NCBI GenBank assembly: GCA_021521415.1
Contig: JAIQDT010001936.1
Location: forward strand, 431,974 to 495,973
Length of the DNA: 64,000 nucleotides
Direction: 5' to 3'
From: Bidens hawaiensis
Lineage: Eukaryota > Streptophyta > Magnoliopsida > Asterales > Asteraceae
Shown: in pieces, positions 55,223 to 64,000 of the stretch
Layout: each line of letters opens with the position of its first letter
Position numbering within the stretch: the stretch's first letter is position 1
The notes under the pieces: model-generated
What the model saw: only the letters and a program-made list of their open reading frames with translations
Databases searched by the model: none
Told to the model about the DNA's origin: nothing
Program-made: the position numbers and the translations under genes

Positions 55223-55775
55223 AACATGTTAAATTTATGCTAGTAGTGATGTTTTTTATATATGTACCTAGACATAGAAATCAACATTAGTCTGAATTCA
55301 AATGGGACTCAAGGGTGTTGTTAAATGTTATAATATGGGAGCAACCCTCTCTTGAACACATATAACACTCAAATTACATTAGATTGATCATAATGGTGGT
55401 CCATATGACTAGTCGTACACTGAAGGACTATGTTCTTCATGTGCTTATAATAATATGTAATTTTGATCAGAACACTTTGTCTATTATCATCTCTATGAAC
55501 ATCAAACAGTAGAATCTAAATTGTCTAAATATAATATTACTCCTATAATACTAATCGTCATCGAGAATTTAGAATTACTTTATTCATGGATATAATTGGC
55601 AAATGCTAAAGACAATAATCATTAATATTAAAGTCAAGAAACTTTATTTATTACTTTTTGATATCATGGCAAAATGTTATCTCATAATTAGGGCCAGTAT
55701 TACATGTAAAAGTGCTTGATTTATCATCATAAGCATAAGAGTATGCCTTTGAGCAAAGATTCTTAAAAAAAACAT
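55223..55775. repeat. Left copy of a segmental tandem duplication of the thaumatin-like 3' flank (right copy 56246-56800)
   Basis: The sequences run in parallel from TAACATGTTAAATTTATG to the AAAGATTCTTAAAAAAAA end, including CAAACAGTAGAATCTAAATT and ACTAATCGTCATCGAGAATT. The copy also has 37 bp on the far side of element F (19695-19731). It stops within the 3' coding part of the thaumatin-like gene. Confidence 0.85.
55651..55775 (-). pseudogene. Truncated thaumatin-like gene copy, last 35 codons only
   Basis: It reads [20 protein letters not shown] and then EITFCHD. It matches the end of the gene at 56682-57523, but a lost C before the stop codon changes the last codons to a short extension. 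The rest of the gene is missing, so it is a by-product of an incomplete tandem duplication. Confidence 0.85.
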
Positions 55776-56245
55776 AAAATAGTTTATCATCATAACTTAT
55801 TCTTTTGTTCAATTGAAATTTTGGATTTACAATGACATACCATAAAACCACTAATCTCAGTTAAACTGCTTTTGAATAAGAGTAACGTTTTATTGATTTC
55901 ACTATATTATGAAATTAATGTTAACATCAATTTGGAAAAATTATAAAAAATGAAAACATTTATTAATAACTACCTAAAATTTGAATAAGATTTTAAAAGT
56001 GTCGTGTGTTAAAAGTGGCCTAAATATTTGACTTGTGGCAAAAACGATTTTGTGTTTTTAAGATTTGGAATTGATATTTAGTTTCGAATTACACAATAAT
56101 TAAAATCTTTAAACTTTGTTTAACAACTACAATAATAAAAAAATTTATTTAATTATTTCCCAATTTATTAAAACCTCATTTTTATTTTGTGTTAAACACG
56201 TTTAACCATTGAATGACTTATATATTTAGTATATGCTTATTTTGT
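55776..56245. other. AT-rich DNA between the duplicated copies
   Basis: No gene. Positions 56208-56245 are the homologue of the flank 19695-19731 and keep the uninterrupted site where F inserted in the other copy. Confidence 0.6.
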
Positions 56246-56660
56246 AACATTTTAAATTTATGTTAGTAGCGATGTTGTTACATATATGTACTAGACATAG
56301 AAATCAACATCAGTCTCAATTCTAAAGGGACTCAAGGATGTTGTTAAATATTATAATATGGGAGCAATCCTCTTTTGGCTACACATAACACTCAAATTAC
56401 ATTAGATTGATCCTAATGTTAGTCCTTATTAGTCGTACACTGAGGGACTACGTTCTTCATGTGCTTATAATAATATGTGATTTTGATCACAACACTTTGT
56501 CTATTATCATCTCTGTGAACATCAAACAGTAGAATCTAAATTGTCTAAATATAATATTACTCCAATAATACTAATCGTCATCGAGAATTTAGAATTACCT
56601 TATTAATGAATATAACAGCCAAAGTTAAAGACAATAATAATTAATATAAAGTCTAGAATC

Positions 56661-56666
56661 TTTATT
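56661..56666 (-). terminator. Poly(A) signal of the thaumatin-like gene
   Basis: AATAAA on the minus strand 16 bp behind the stop at 56682. A second AATAAA-like word overlaps it at 56665. Confidence 0.5.
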
Positions 56667-56681
56667 TATTAATTTTTGTTA

Positions 56682-57523
56682 TCATGGGCAAAATGTTATC
56701 TCATAATTAGGGCCGATATTACATGTAAAAGTGCTTGATTTATCATCATAAGCATAAGAGTAAGCCTTTGGGCAAAGTTTCTTAAAAAAACCTAGAATAG
56801 TTTGTTGGTGGACATGTTTCCGGTGTATTATGGTCCCCGGAACAACAATATTCTGGCATGTTAAAAGCAACACATGCATTTTCACATCCGATCGTACCCC
56901 CAGAATCATCTTTCACAGCCAGCTCAGATGGGCATTTACTATTAATATCAACCAGACAATTCGTGACTGGGCAACCACCTCGAGGAACCACTAAAACTGG
57001 TAAATTAAACCCATCAACAAGGCTTACATCATAAAAGTCTTTTCCACTTGCATCTGATAACGTAAACTCTACAAGGGTTGCTGGTGGGGTTGCACCGGCA
57101 CTATTGCATTCCACTTGACCCGAACCACTATCACCACTTTTACAACTAAACCTCCCTCCATCATTTGAGCACTGAAACCGAGCCCAGACTCGTCCAGACC
57201 AAGGTGCTGGCATGTTAATAATGTTTGACGCTTGGGGTAAGAGTTCAAATCCTGTTGATGCCGATGCCCCAGATCCGGTCAAAGTTGCTGGGGCAATATT
57301 GTAAGGGCAATTATTTTTAATTGTAAAAACTGTTGAACAAACACCTGAGAAAATCAACAATTTGTTAAGAATTATTTGTGGGAATATAGTAGAGGCTTAA
57401 ATCCCTTGCAATTTTAAGTTAACGACACACAAATATATACACAGACGGGTTAAAAAAATCTCTACCATGCATCAAACTGGTCGCAAGAATAAAGGTTATG
57501 AGAAACTGAATCTCCATGATCAT
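56682..57523 (-). pseudogene. Thaumatin-like (PR-5) gene with one frameshift near the 3' end
   Basis: Secreted defence-type protein; family members bind glucan or permeabilise fungal membranes. Exon 1, 57523-57466, encodes a signal peptide (MIMEIQFLITFILATSLMH). A 121-bp GT...AG intron, phase 1, follows. Exon 2, 57344-56682: STVFTIKNNCPYNIAPATLT, VWARFQCSNDGGRFSC, then E, D, D, D of the acidic-cleft REDDD set in VEFTLSDASGKDFYDVSLVD, and [21 protein letters not shown] seven-T run (complement of 56784-56790) adds a base, giving RFF-stop; without it the frame reads on through [17 protein letters not shown] to FCP. The family motif TGDC is SGDS, so one of the 16 disulfide Cys is missing. Either a recent pseudogene or a homopolymer error in the assembly; the lost Cys supports the first. 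Confidence 0.85.
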
Positions 57524-57570
57524 GTAATTTTATGTATGTAATATGTATGGAAGGAAATAGAAATGTTGGC

Positions 57571-57578
57571 ATATATAG
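57571..57578 (-). promoter_or_regulatory. TATA box of the thaumatin-like gene
   Basis: The minus strand reads CTATATATGCC about 50 bp before the first ATG. Confidence 0.55.
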
Positions 57579-57599
57579 ATGATAAAAGTTGACTTTATT

Positions 57600-58195
57600 A
57601 CAACAGGATAACCTATAATTAATGACAGTATTTAATTTTCAAGAATATGATATCAGCTTCAATTTAATTAACCTCAACGACATTTTAGTTATGGAACCCA
57701 TTACTTAGTGGTATGATGTTTGCATGTCATTCAATTTGCCTTTCATAACGTAATTTGTGTTATTCAAATCCTTGTAAATGCAAAATTATTTGTTATTTAG
57801 ATGTAAAATTGCTATTAAAATAACATTCATGATATGAATACGTGATGAAGTAAATAAAAAAAATTACGTGTATATTTTACTTAATTGGTTTTGGTGATTT
57901 TTAGCATGAACACACATTCATATGCACCATGCATGTTATGCTTAGCCAGGTTGACAAGTTGACCTGTTACTATTTGAAAGCAGAAAAATATGTATTATCT
58001 CTTAAATTAAAATGATTAGATACTCTAATAAGAGCAACCCTATTAGCATAATCATCATATGTTTGATTTGATTTTAAAGTGTTTTCACTCACATCGAAGA
58101 TTATGAACTAGATGGGGAAATAAACAAACGAAATAGAGGGCATTTTAATACAAATCTACTCTAAATATATAATTAATGCTACTAAGATTTATCAA
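57600..58195. other. Upstream intergenic DNA, no gene seen
   Basis: AT-rich, no protein-like frame and no repeat that I recognise. It may hold upstream control sites of the thaumatin-like gene. Confidence 0.5.
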
Positions 58196-58365
58196 TCAAT
58201 CAATCATACCCAGTAAAATCCCACCGACGGCAAAGCTATAAGTAGGGTCTGGGGAGGGTGGGATGTAGGCACACCGTACCTCTATCCAAAGGAATAAAGA
58301 GGTGGCTTCCAGAGAGACCATCGGCTCTAAGTACATGTGTATGAAGCAAAATAAAGGAAATCAAA
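58196..58365 (+). mobile_element. SINE-like element with the conserved angiosperm 3' domain
   Basis: It contains ATACCCAGTAAAATCCCACC, then GGGTCTGGGGAGGGTGGGAT, GTAGGCACACCGTACCTC and AGAGAGACCATCGGCTC. This order is the widespread conserved 3' part of many angiosperm SINEs, known to me as the Angio domain. An A-rich tail (GCAAAATAAAGGAAA) follows. The tRNA-like promoter half is not evident, so the copy may be 5'-truncated. Confidence 0.65.
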
Positions 58366-58433
58366 GTTTAACAGTTATATAAAAACTACTACTAATTATA
58401 ATAATATTAATAATAAGATCACAGTTTAACAGC

Positions 58434-58466
<33 letters not shown>

Positions 58467-59690
58467 TATGTAAGGGAAATACCATTATGGTATGTGACCT
58501 AAATAAGTTAAGTCTAAGCTACTAAGATTTATATTGGGAATAAAAGTAAAAGTTAGGATTATCATTGGCAAATTTACAAATATGAATTAATTTTGGCCAA
58601 TGAACAGGCTAGCTATAGTTAGAATTTCATAATTGTAACTATAGCGAAATATTATATTTTTAGAGTATTATAATGCAAAAATTGAATTAACCAATTGTGT
58701 TTGTGGCAATTCATAAAAGCTCGTATTGTATTCGATTAAATTTTTCTAACATGATATTCTGAAATTATATATGTTTTACCCATCAACCCCATAAACCACA
58801 CCTTTAAAATCGTACTAAAGATACCCTAAAAACCATATTTTTACGAGGCTTGCCAATATATTTTTATCGATTGTTTTGTTAAGAAACCAACTATGAATAT
58901 TTCGTCGAGTCATTTATATTTTAACCGTTCATATCAACTTTTACTTATTTACTTTTTAGTTATTTATATTCTTATCATTTTAGCTTTAAATATTTAAAGT
59001 AACTTTTAATCTACCTTTCGAGTATTTTCCCCCATCTTTGTTTTGGTCTTTTACATGTCAAATTACTTTTTTAAAAATATTTTCAGAATACATTTTAATT
59101 AAGTTATGTGTATTTTTGTTTAATTTCATAACAAAAATATCTTTTTATAACGATATTTTAAAAAGTGATAAGTATGGCTTATTGTAATTTGTTTTGCTGT
59201 ATACATTTATTCTATCAATTTGCTCTTTTTATAAGGTGATCGAGGTATACTTTCTATCTTATATACTATTAAGGTGGTTTGAAAGACCTTTCGTTGCACT
59301 TTGCTGTTATATTGCTAGTAGTGTACTTGATATTTTGATTATATTTTTATAATTATGTTATGTTGTGGTATGAGTCTCGTTTAACCACTATAAATGTTTA
59401 TTGTTATTTCAACCATCTTGTATAGTACTTTTATGAATTGGATTTAACAACTATATATTGTTGATTGGGATAATTAACAATTATTTTTTTTTTGTGGTTT
59501 GAAAAACATTTTAATTATAATTTATGATTTACTTCAGATAAATAAAATTTCTTAACAGTTCTTACAATAAGAAACATATAATATCTTTACGCATCGTTTC
59601 ACTTAAGATAAATACATTTTCTAACAAAGTTTTAATAAAAGGAACACGTAATATTTTAAGCTTCTACCTTTTAACCTCCATTTTTTTTAT
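58366..59690. other. AT-rich intergenic DNA with an (AAT)n microsatellite
   Basis: An AAT repeat of about nine units lies at 58438-58465. No gene is visible. Confidence 0.55.
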
Positions 59691-59714
59691 ATATAATTAG
59701 TATGCAAACTATAT

Positions 59715-59825
59715 TTTCTTAGTAGTAGTAGTTGTAGTAGTGAAAGTGGTGGTGACAGTAGTGGCAGCAGTAGCTAGTGGTAGCGGTAGCGTTAGGTGTG
59801 GCAGTAGCAGTAGTAGTAGTAGCGT
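59715..59825. repeat. Imperfect trinucleotide repeats (GTA/GTG/GCA)
   Basis: Runs of AGT, GTGGC and AGTAGCAGT words. The overlapping minus-strand frames (Thr- and Ser-rich) are translations of this repeat and not genes. Confidence 0.6.
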
Positions 59826-60720
59826 AACTCTCAAATCTAGTGATTCGAGATTGTTTTTGGTGCGAGTGAAAGAGATGCGTCCGCTGCGAGCCAATTGATA
59901 AAACAAACACAAAGATAAAAACGATAATGACGACAAAGTTATAATTCTGGTAAACGACTTTCATCATAACAAAGATTACATAACTTTGTCTATTGGGTCT
60001 AAATTGATGTTGAAAGACACTCAACCCGTGAAAAACTCTTAGTATGGACCTCGAGTACATAATCTCAAGCCGAGCTATTAAAGTTTAAAGAAACATGACT
60101 AAGTACACCCTACGATTACTTAATGTTGTCCGAACGCTTAACAAGTTCCTGAAATAACCTAAGTTTAAGTCCCGAGTACTTAACACTAAATGAGTACTTA
60201 TTAAATACCAAGTTTTGTGTATGTATAAGTCCCTATTACTTAATACTGATGAGTACTTGATGAATTTTGAAGAAATGGCTAATGATGGGTTCCGAGTACA
60301 TAATATACACACCAATACTTGTAGTGAGTTAATGAATTTTCCTAAGTCTTACTACAACTACTTAAGTTAGTCACACGTACCTATTTAAGTCATGAGTACT
60401 TATGTGGTATTACTACAACTACTTAAGTTAGTCACACGTACCTATTTAAGTCATGAGTACTTATGTGGTATTGTGTATATGAAAGTGATGGTTGGTAAAT
60501 TTGTATATAATTTAGTTTGTTTATTTACTAGTTAATTCTATGATTTAACCAAGAGAGAACCATGGCAATAAAATACTTTTTATGCTAAAAAAAATAATTC
60601 TTTCAACCATCAATAAAATATTTTAATGATGGAGCGTGATACGGTGATGCCAAGTCCATGCCCTTATATTTTATGATTTGGTCAAAGCCCATTTTGTGCA
60701 AGCCCCAAGGCATGTATGTA
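59826..60720. other. Intergenic DNA with a 61-bp tandem duplication
   Basis: A 61-bp unit beginning TACTACAACTACTTAAGTTA occurs twice in tandem at 60349-60470. Words TACTTAA and GAGTACTTA occur many times from 60100 to 60480. No gene is visible. Confidence 0.6.
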
Positions 60721-60724
60721 TCTT

Positions 60725-60995
60725 AGTAGAAGTGTACAAAACCGGTTTGATTCAAACCGGTTCGTTTTATAAACCAGTTTAGAAGCAAGATAGGCCGGCC
60801 TGGTCATGTCGGTTCGGTCCGGTTTATAAACCAGTTTAACCGGGTTTAAACCGGTTTTCCTCAAACCTGTTCGGGTTTAAAACCGGTTTGGTAGATCTTG
60901 AGGGGAACCGGTACTGAAACTGGCAGTTTGGGTCAGTTTCGAAACCGATTTGGGTGAAACCGGTTTCAAACCCAAACTGGTTCAATTCGATTTGC
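60725..60995. repeat. ACCGGTTT-rich cluster
   Basis: About fifteen words of the form AAACCGGTTT, ACCAGTTT or CCGGTTTATAAACC within 270 bp, in both orientations. Each is palindromic or nearly so. No coding potential. Such clusters are dispersed in many plant genomes; the mechanism is not clear from sequence. Confidence 0.6.
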
Positions 60996-62534
60996 CTAAA
61001 CCCTTTTTCATATTTCTCGTTAACCCACTACCGCCCTTTAGAGATGATTTTAGGTAGGGTTCATCCACTACAACCAACTAAAAAAACATATTTTGTTGTC
61101 TTTGGTTTTAATTAATTATAGTTGACCATAACATGATAGTCAAAGGGTGTGTTCGATAGAGTTTATTGTCTACACGGTGAGGTATTATGTGGTTTTTATT
61201 TAACCCACAACACATATCCCTATAATATGTATAACATACTTTAAAAAAATCAAATCTACAAGAGAAAAGAAAAGGAATAAAAAACAAAATGAGCCGTATC
61301 AAATATAATTGACCTGTCTTCAAGTTGAACCGGTTGGGGTGGTGAACCCGACTGAATTCCAACTTTTTTCTTTCCCCAAAATTTCTATACAGCTTTATTT
61401 CGTATTTCAGCCACCATATTTCATTTATTGAAGCATTTAAAATTATAAATTAATACCAAACTTCTTTATAAATTGAATGTATGTTATATATAGGGTTTGC
61501 ATTAATGAAAATAAACGTCGGAAATGTGCGAAGTGAAGAGAAAAAAGTGTTATGGTAGTTTCATAATTAACATAATTATATTACAAAAATATATGAATTG
61601 GTGAAATTACAGCTACGCTACAGTTTAAAAGTAGCGCAATTTAATACGATAAACGTTTACAAGCATGGTAATAATAATTACACTATAGCTTACGTGTAGC
61701 GTAATATTTGTCACGTTAGTTGTAAATCTGTCGCGTAATTACGCTACTTGTATATATTGTTGTAGCACAATTGCTCTACTCAGAGTAATTATGAATTTGT
61801 CATCGCGCCTTTTTCTCTCCTCGCTTCCCACGTTAACACTCATTTGTATTTGATAAAATGCAAACAAGTTTTAACGTGAAAATTAAGAATTGTTAGAGTA
61901 AATATTATTACGCTATAATTTGTTGAACTAGAGCAATAATAAGTACTTTAGTTCATTTTGTTGTAGAGTAATATTAATAGAGTAATTATTACTGAAAAGT
62001 TATAGCGTATAATAGTTTACTTTCATAATGTTTTAAGAGTTATTTATACCAAATCTCACCTAACCAACTTGGCAACTTGCTTTGATTAAATACATAAAAA
62101 CGGTTGATTTTTAGCCCAGCTTCAGAACACGTTTGGGTTGAAACACCCTCGCGGTAGAAAACAGATTAAAAGATAACTTCTTTCCTAACAAAAATAAGGG
62201 TTTTTTTTTTCTTTTATATAAAAAAAGTGACCGCCCGACACAATTTTTTATCTATCCATTTTGACTGGCCTATATTTAGTCCCTCATATCAAAAATTTCT
62301 GTATTCACCTCTAAAATTAAAATTAAAATTAAAATTAAAAATGAATTTAAGCTACATACTTTGCTAACTTGAGGTTTGATTAAGTAACTATACCATATTG
62401 CATGGCTTCGAGTTCAATCTCAAGGCCTTCCTCCTCAATATTCTCATGCTAATTTATACGAGTTCTTTACAACATATATGTATTTTAATATGTCCCTATA
62501 CAATTTCTTTACTTTAGTTTCAAACTCATTTGTA
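60996..62534. other. AT-rich intergenic DNA with a TAGCGTAAT-type repeat
   Basis: From 61600 to 61760 the words GCTACGCTAC, GTAGCGCAAT, GTAGCGTAAT and ATTACGCTAC occur in both orientations, possibly a small MITE. A weaker set follows to 62010. An AAAATT hexamer repeat lies at 62312-62341. No gene. Confidence 0.4.
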
Positions 62535-62790
62535 AAAGAAGCTTGAGTCAGTTGGCAAGACAAGGAGGATGGGGATGTACCAAGGTTAGAACCATGCATA
62601 CGCCATGTGGCACAAAATTTTGTAGGAACCTGCTGGGGTTCCAGTTCGATTCTAAAAGTGATGTCGATCACTAATAGGGGAGAACACATTGGTTTAGGAT
62701 TCGAACTCTAAGATGAGTTGTATGCTGGCGATAAGTCTTTTGGTGCCCACCAACAACCAGTTTCACAAAAGCCATAAAGAAAGGTTTCAA
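62535..62790 (+). mobile_element. Possible tRNA-derived SINE
   Basis: GAGTCAGTTGGCAAGAC resembles a tRNA A box, and GGTTAGAACCATGC, about 35 bp behind it, a B box. A second B-box-like AGTTCGATTC lies further on. An A-rich tail was not identified. Low certainty. Confidence 0.3.
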
Positions 62791-63500
62791 ACTCGTTTAT
62801 TACCTAAGAAATGTACATGATACGTATAACATTTCCCTAAAATTTTTACAAAATATGTCCCCTAAAATTAAGACAATCAGAGTCAAGAGGAAAACGAGAG
62901 ATGTGTGAGAGCTCACATAATTATTGGGAAAACTTAAGGTCTATCTAGATTTGATCTTTTATATGTGTGAGATAAGTCTAATTACTCCAAAGATCCTTCG
63001 AAACTTTCAACTTTTCCGGATCCAACCCTTTCACTTTAATACCTCACAAAATAAACCTAAAAATATAAAACAAAAGAAGTGAAAAGTTAAGTTAAATTAA
63101 CCCTTTCAACACAAACAAATAGGTAGAAACACTAAAGAGACTCTCTTTGGCATGGATCCGATACATCGATGATGTGACATTCGTCAAATTCGGATATCGA
63201 TTTGTATTCGTGTTGCCAACCTTTATTATACAAACCCGACTCAACATCTTTTGTTTCTTTATTTATTTATCAAATAATATTATTATATACCTCGATCAGC
63301 AATAAATCGATATTGGTCATATTATAATGTCGTTAAGAAAAACATAAGAGGGTTCAAAATAATTTTCGTTAAGTTGTTATAAGCTTTTAGAACATTTAAA
63401 CTCATATTAAACAACGATTGAAACTTGAGGGGCCAGTTTTGAAAATATGTATTGCATATAAAAAGTAAAAATATAACCTAAACCTAAACATATTAACACT
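62791..63500. other. Intergenic DNA, nothing recognised
   Basis: AT-rich without protein-like frames or clear repeats. Confidence 0.5.
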
Positions 63501-64000
63501 AGCCGCCACTTCCTTTCTCTCTCACAATTCCGGCGACCGGAATCGACTCCGGCGAGCCCGATTTTCCGGCAAGACCACCTCCCGACGCACCACCACTAAA
63601 CCACCACCTCCACCGCAGCCCGTAACACCTTCTCCGGCGACACCATCACCTCCGGCCACCCTCTTTTCCCTCGGATCGTTTTTCCCGGTGTACTCTCTCC
63701 CCCTCGCTGCACTCCCTCTCTTCTCTCTCTGCGCCTCTCTCTTTCTCCCCTTCGGCTTCTTCGACGACCGGGAAAACGGCCACCGCCGCTCCGCCGTGTC
63801 TCTCTCTCTCTCTCACTGTCTCTCTATCTCTCTCTCTCTCCCCCTCGCGTCGTTTCTCTCTCTCTCTGTTTCTCTCCCTCCGTTTCTCTCTCTCTCTCAC
63901 TTGCCGTTGTCCTCGTCTCCGGCAGGTTTAGCTCGGGTTCATTCCCGGTATCGAGCCACGACTCGTGAACACGAAAAAGGTATAAAATTTGGGTGTTGGT
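63501..64000 (+). other. CCGGCGA- and CT-rich right edge
   Basis: From 63500 the base composition changes sharply to C/T-rich with CCGGCGA words, then a long CT microsatellite at 63790-63900. This type of sequence is usual in 5' leaders of plant genes and also in gypsy LTRs. The window ends before any coding region. The Arg/Glu-rich minus-strand frame is a reading of the CT repeat. Confidence 0.4.

Noticed and set aside
59709..60060. Thr- and Ser-rich minus-strand frames
   Set aside because: Trinucleotide repeats, with no domain and two overlapping frames of the same kind.
63646..63900. Arg/Glu-rich protein on the minus strand
   Set aside because: It is the translation of a CT microsatellite.

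Overview
This is plant nuclear DNA. It is AT-rich, has no bacterial-style operons, and most of it is LTR retrotransposons nested inside one another. There is one host gene, a thaumatin-like (PR-5) gene near 57 kb. The sequence-bearing Ty1/copia elements carry a long extra ORF behind pol of a kind I remember from Asteraceae genomes (lettuce, Artemisia, Tanacetum, sunflower). A composite is therefore my best guess, from memory and not proven here.

Layout. 1-5.6 kb: eroded LTR pieces, a MITE and the 3' end of a LINE. 5.6-7.7 kb: a solo LTR with a perfect 5-bp target duplication. 8.1-14.8 kb: a young, complete, non-autonomous Ty3/gypsy element on the minus strand that encodes Gag but no Pol. 14.8-19.7 kb: fragments of two further gypsy elements. 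19.7-55.2 kb: a three-deep nest. A Ty3/gypsy element of the Tat type (called F, plus strand, 19732-55217, GTTGT duplication) was entered inside its RT-RNase H region by a 14-kb Ty1/copia element (D, minus strand, 24739-48672, AGCCT duplication). D was in turn entered inside its extra ORF by a second Ty1/copia element (E, minus strand, 25819-35470). My by-eye LTR divergences (F about 3.3 %, D about 2 %, E about 1.1 %) fall in the order the nesting demands. 55.2-57.6 kb: an incomplete tandem duplication of the thaumatin-like locus; F sits in one copy and the other copy preserves the empty site. 57.6-64 kb: intergenic DNA with a SINE-like element, microsatellites, an ACCGGTTT-rich cluster and a CT-rich right edge.

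How the parts work together. Each element has the usual order LTR, primer-binding site, gag, protease, integrase/RT/RNase H (order by superfamily), spacer, polypurine tract, LTR. F also carries a complete antisense transcription unit (TATA box, four exons, poly(A) signal). D and E share a conserved protein end just before their 3' LTRs. None of the pol genes here is fully intact.

Most unusual signal. The LTRs, leaders and spacers of D, E and the gypsy element B contain arrays of short inverted repeats whose spacer is constant while the arms change in a complementary way, as expected of selected RNA (or DNA) hairpins. Each family has its own signature word: TAACGAAT in D, GGCGAAGTT in E, GGCGAAGTT alternating with GGCGAACTT in B, GGATCC in F. 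Copia E and gypsy B use the same two words although they belong to different superfamilies.
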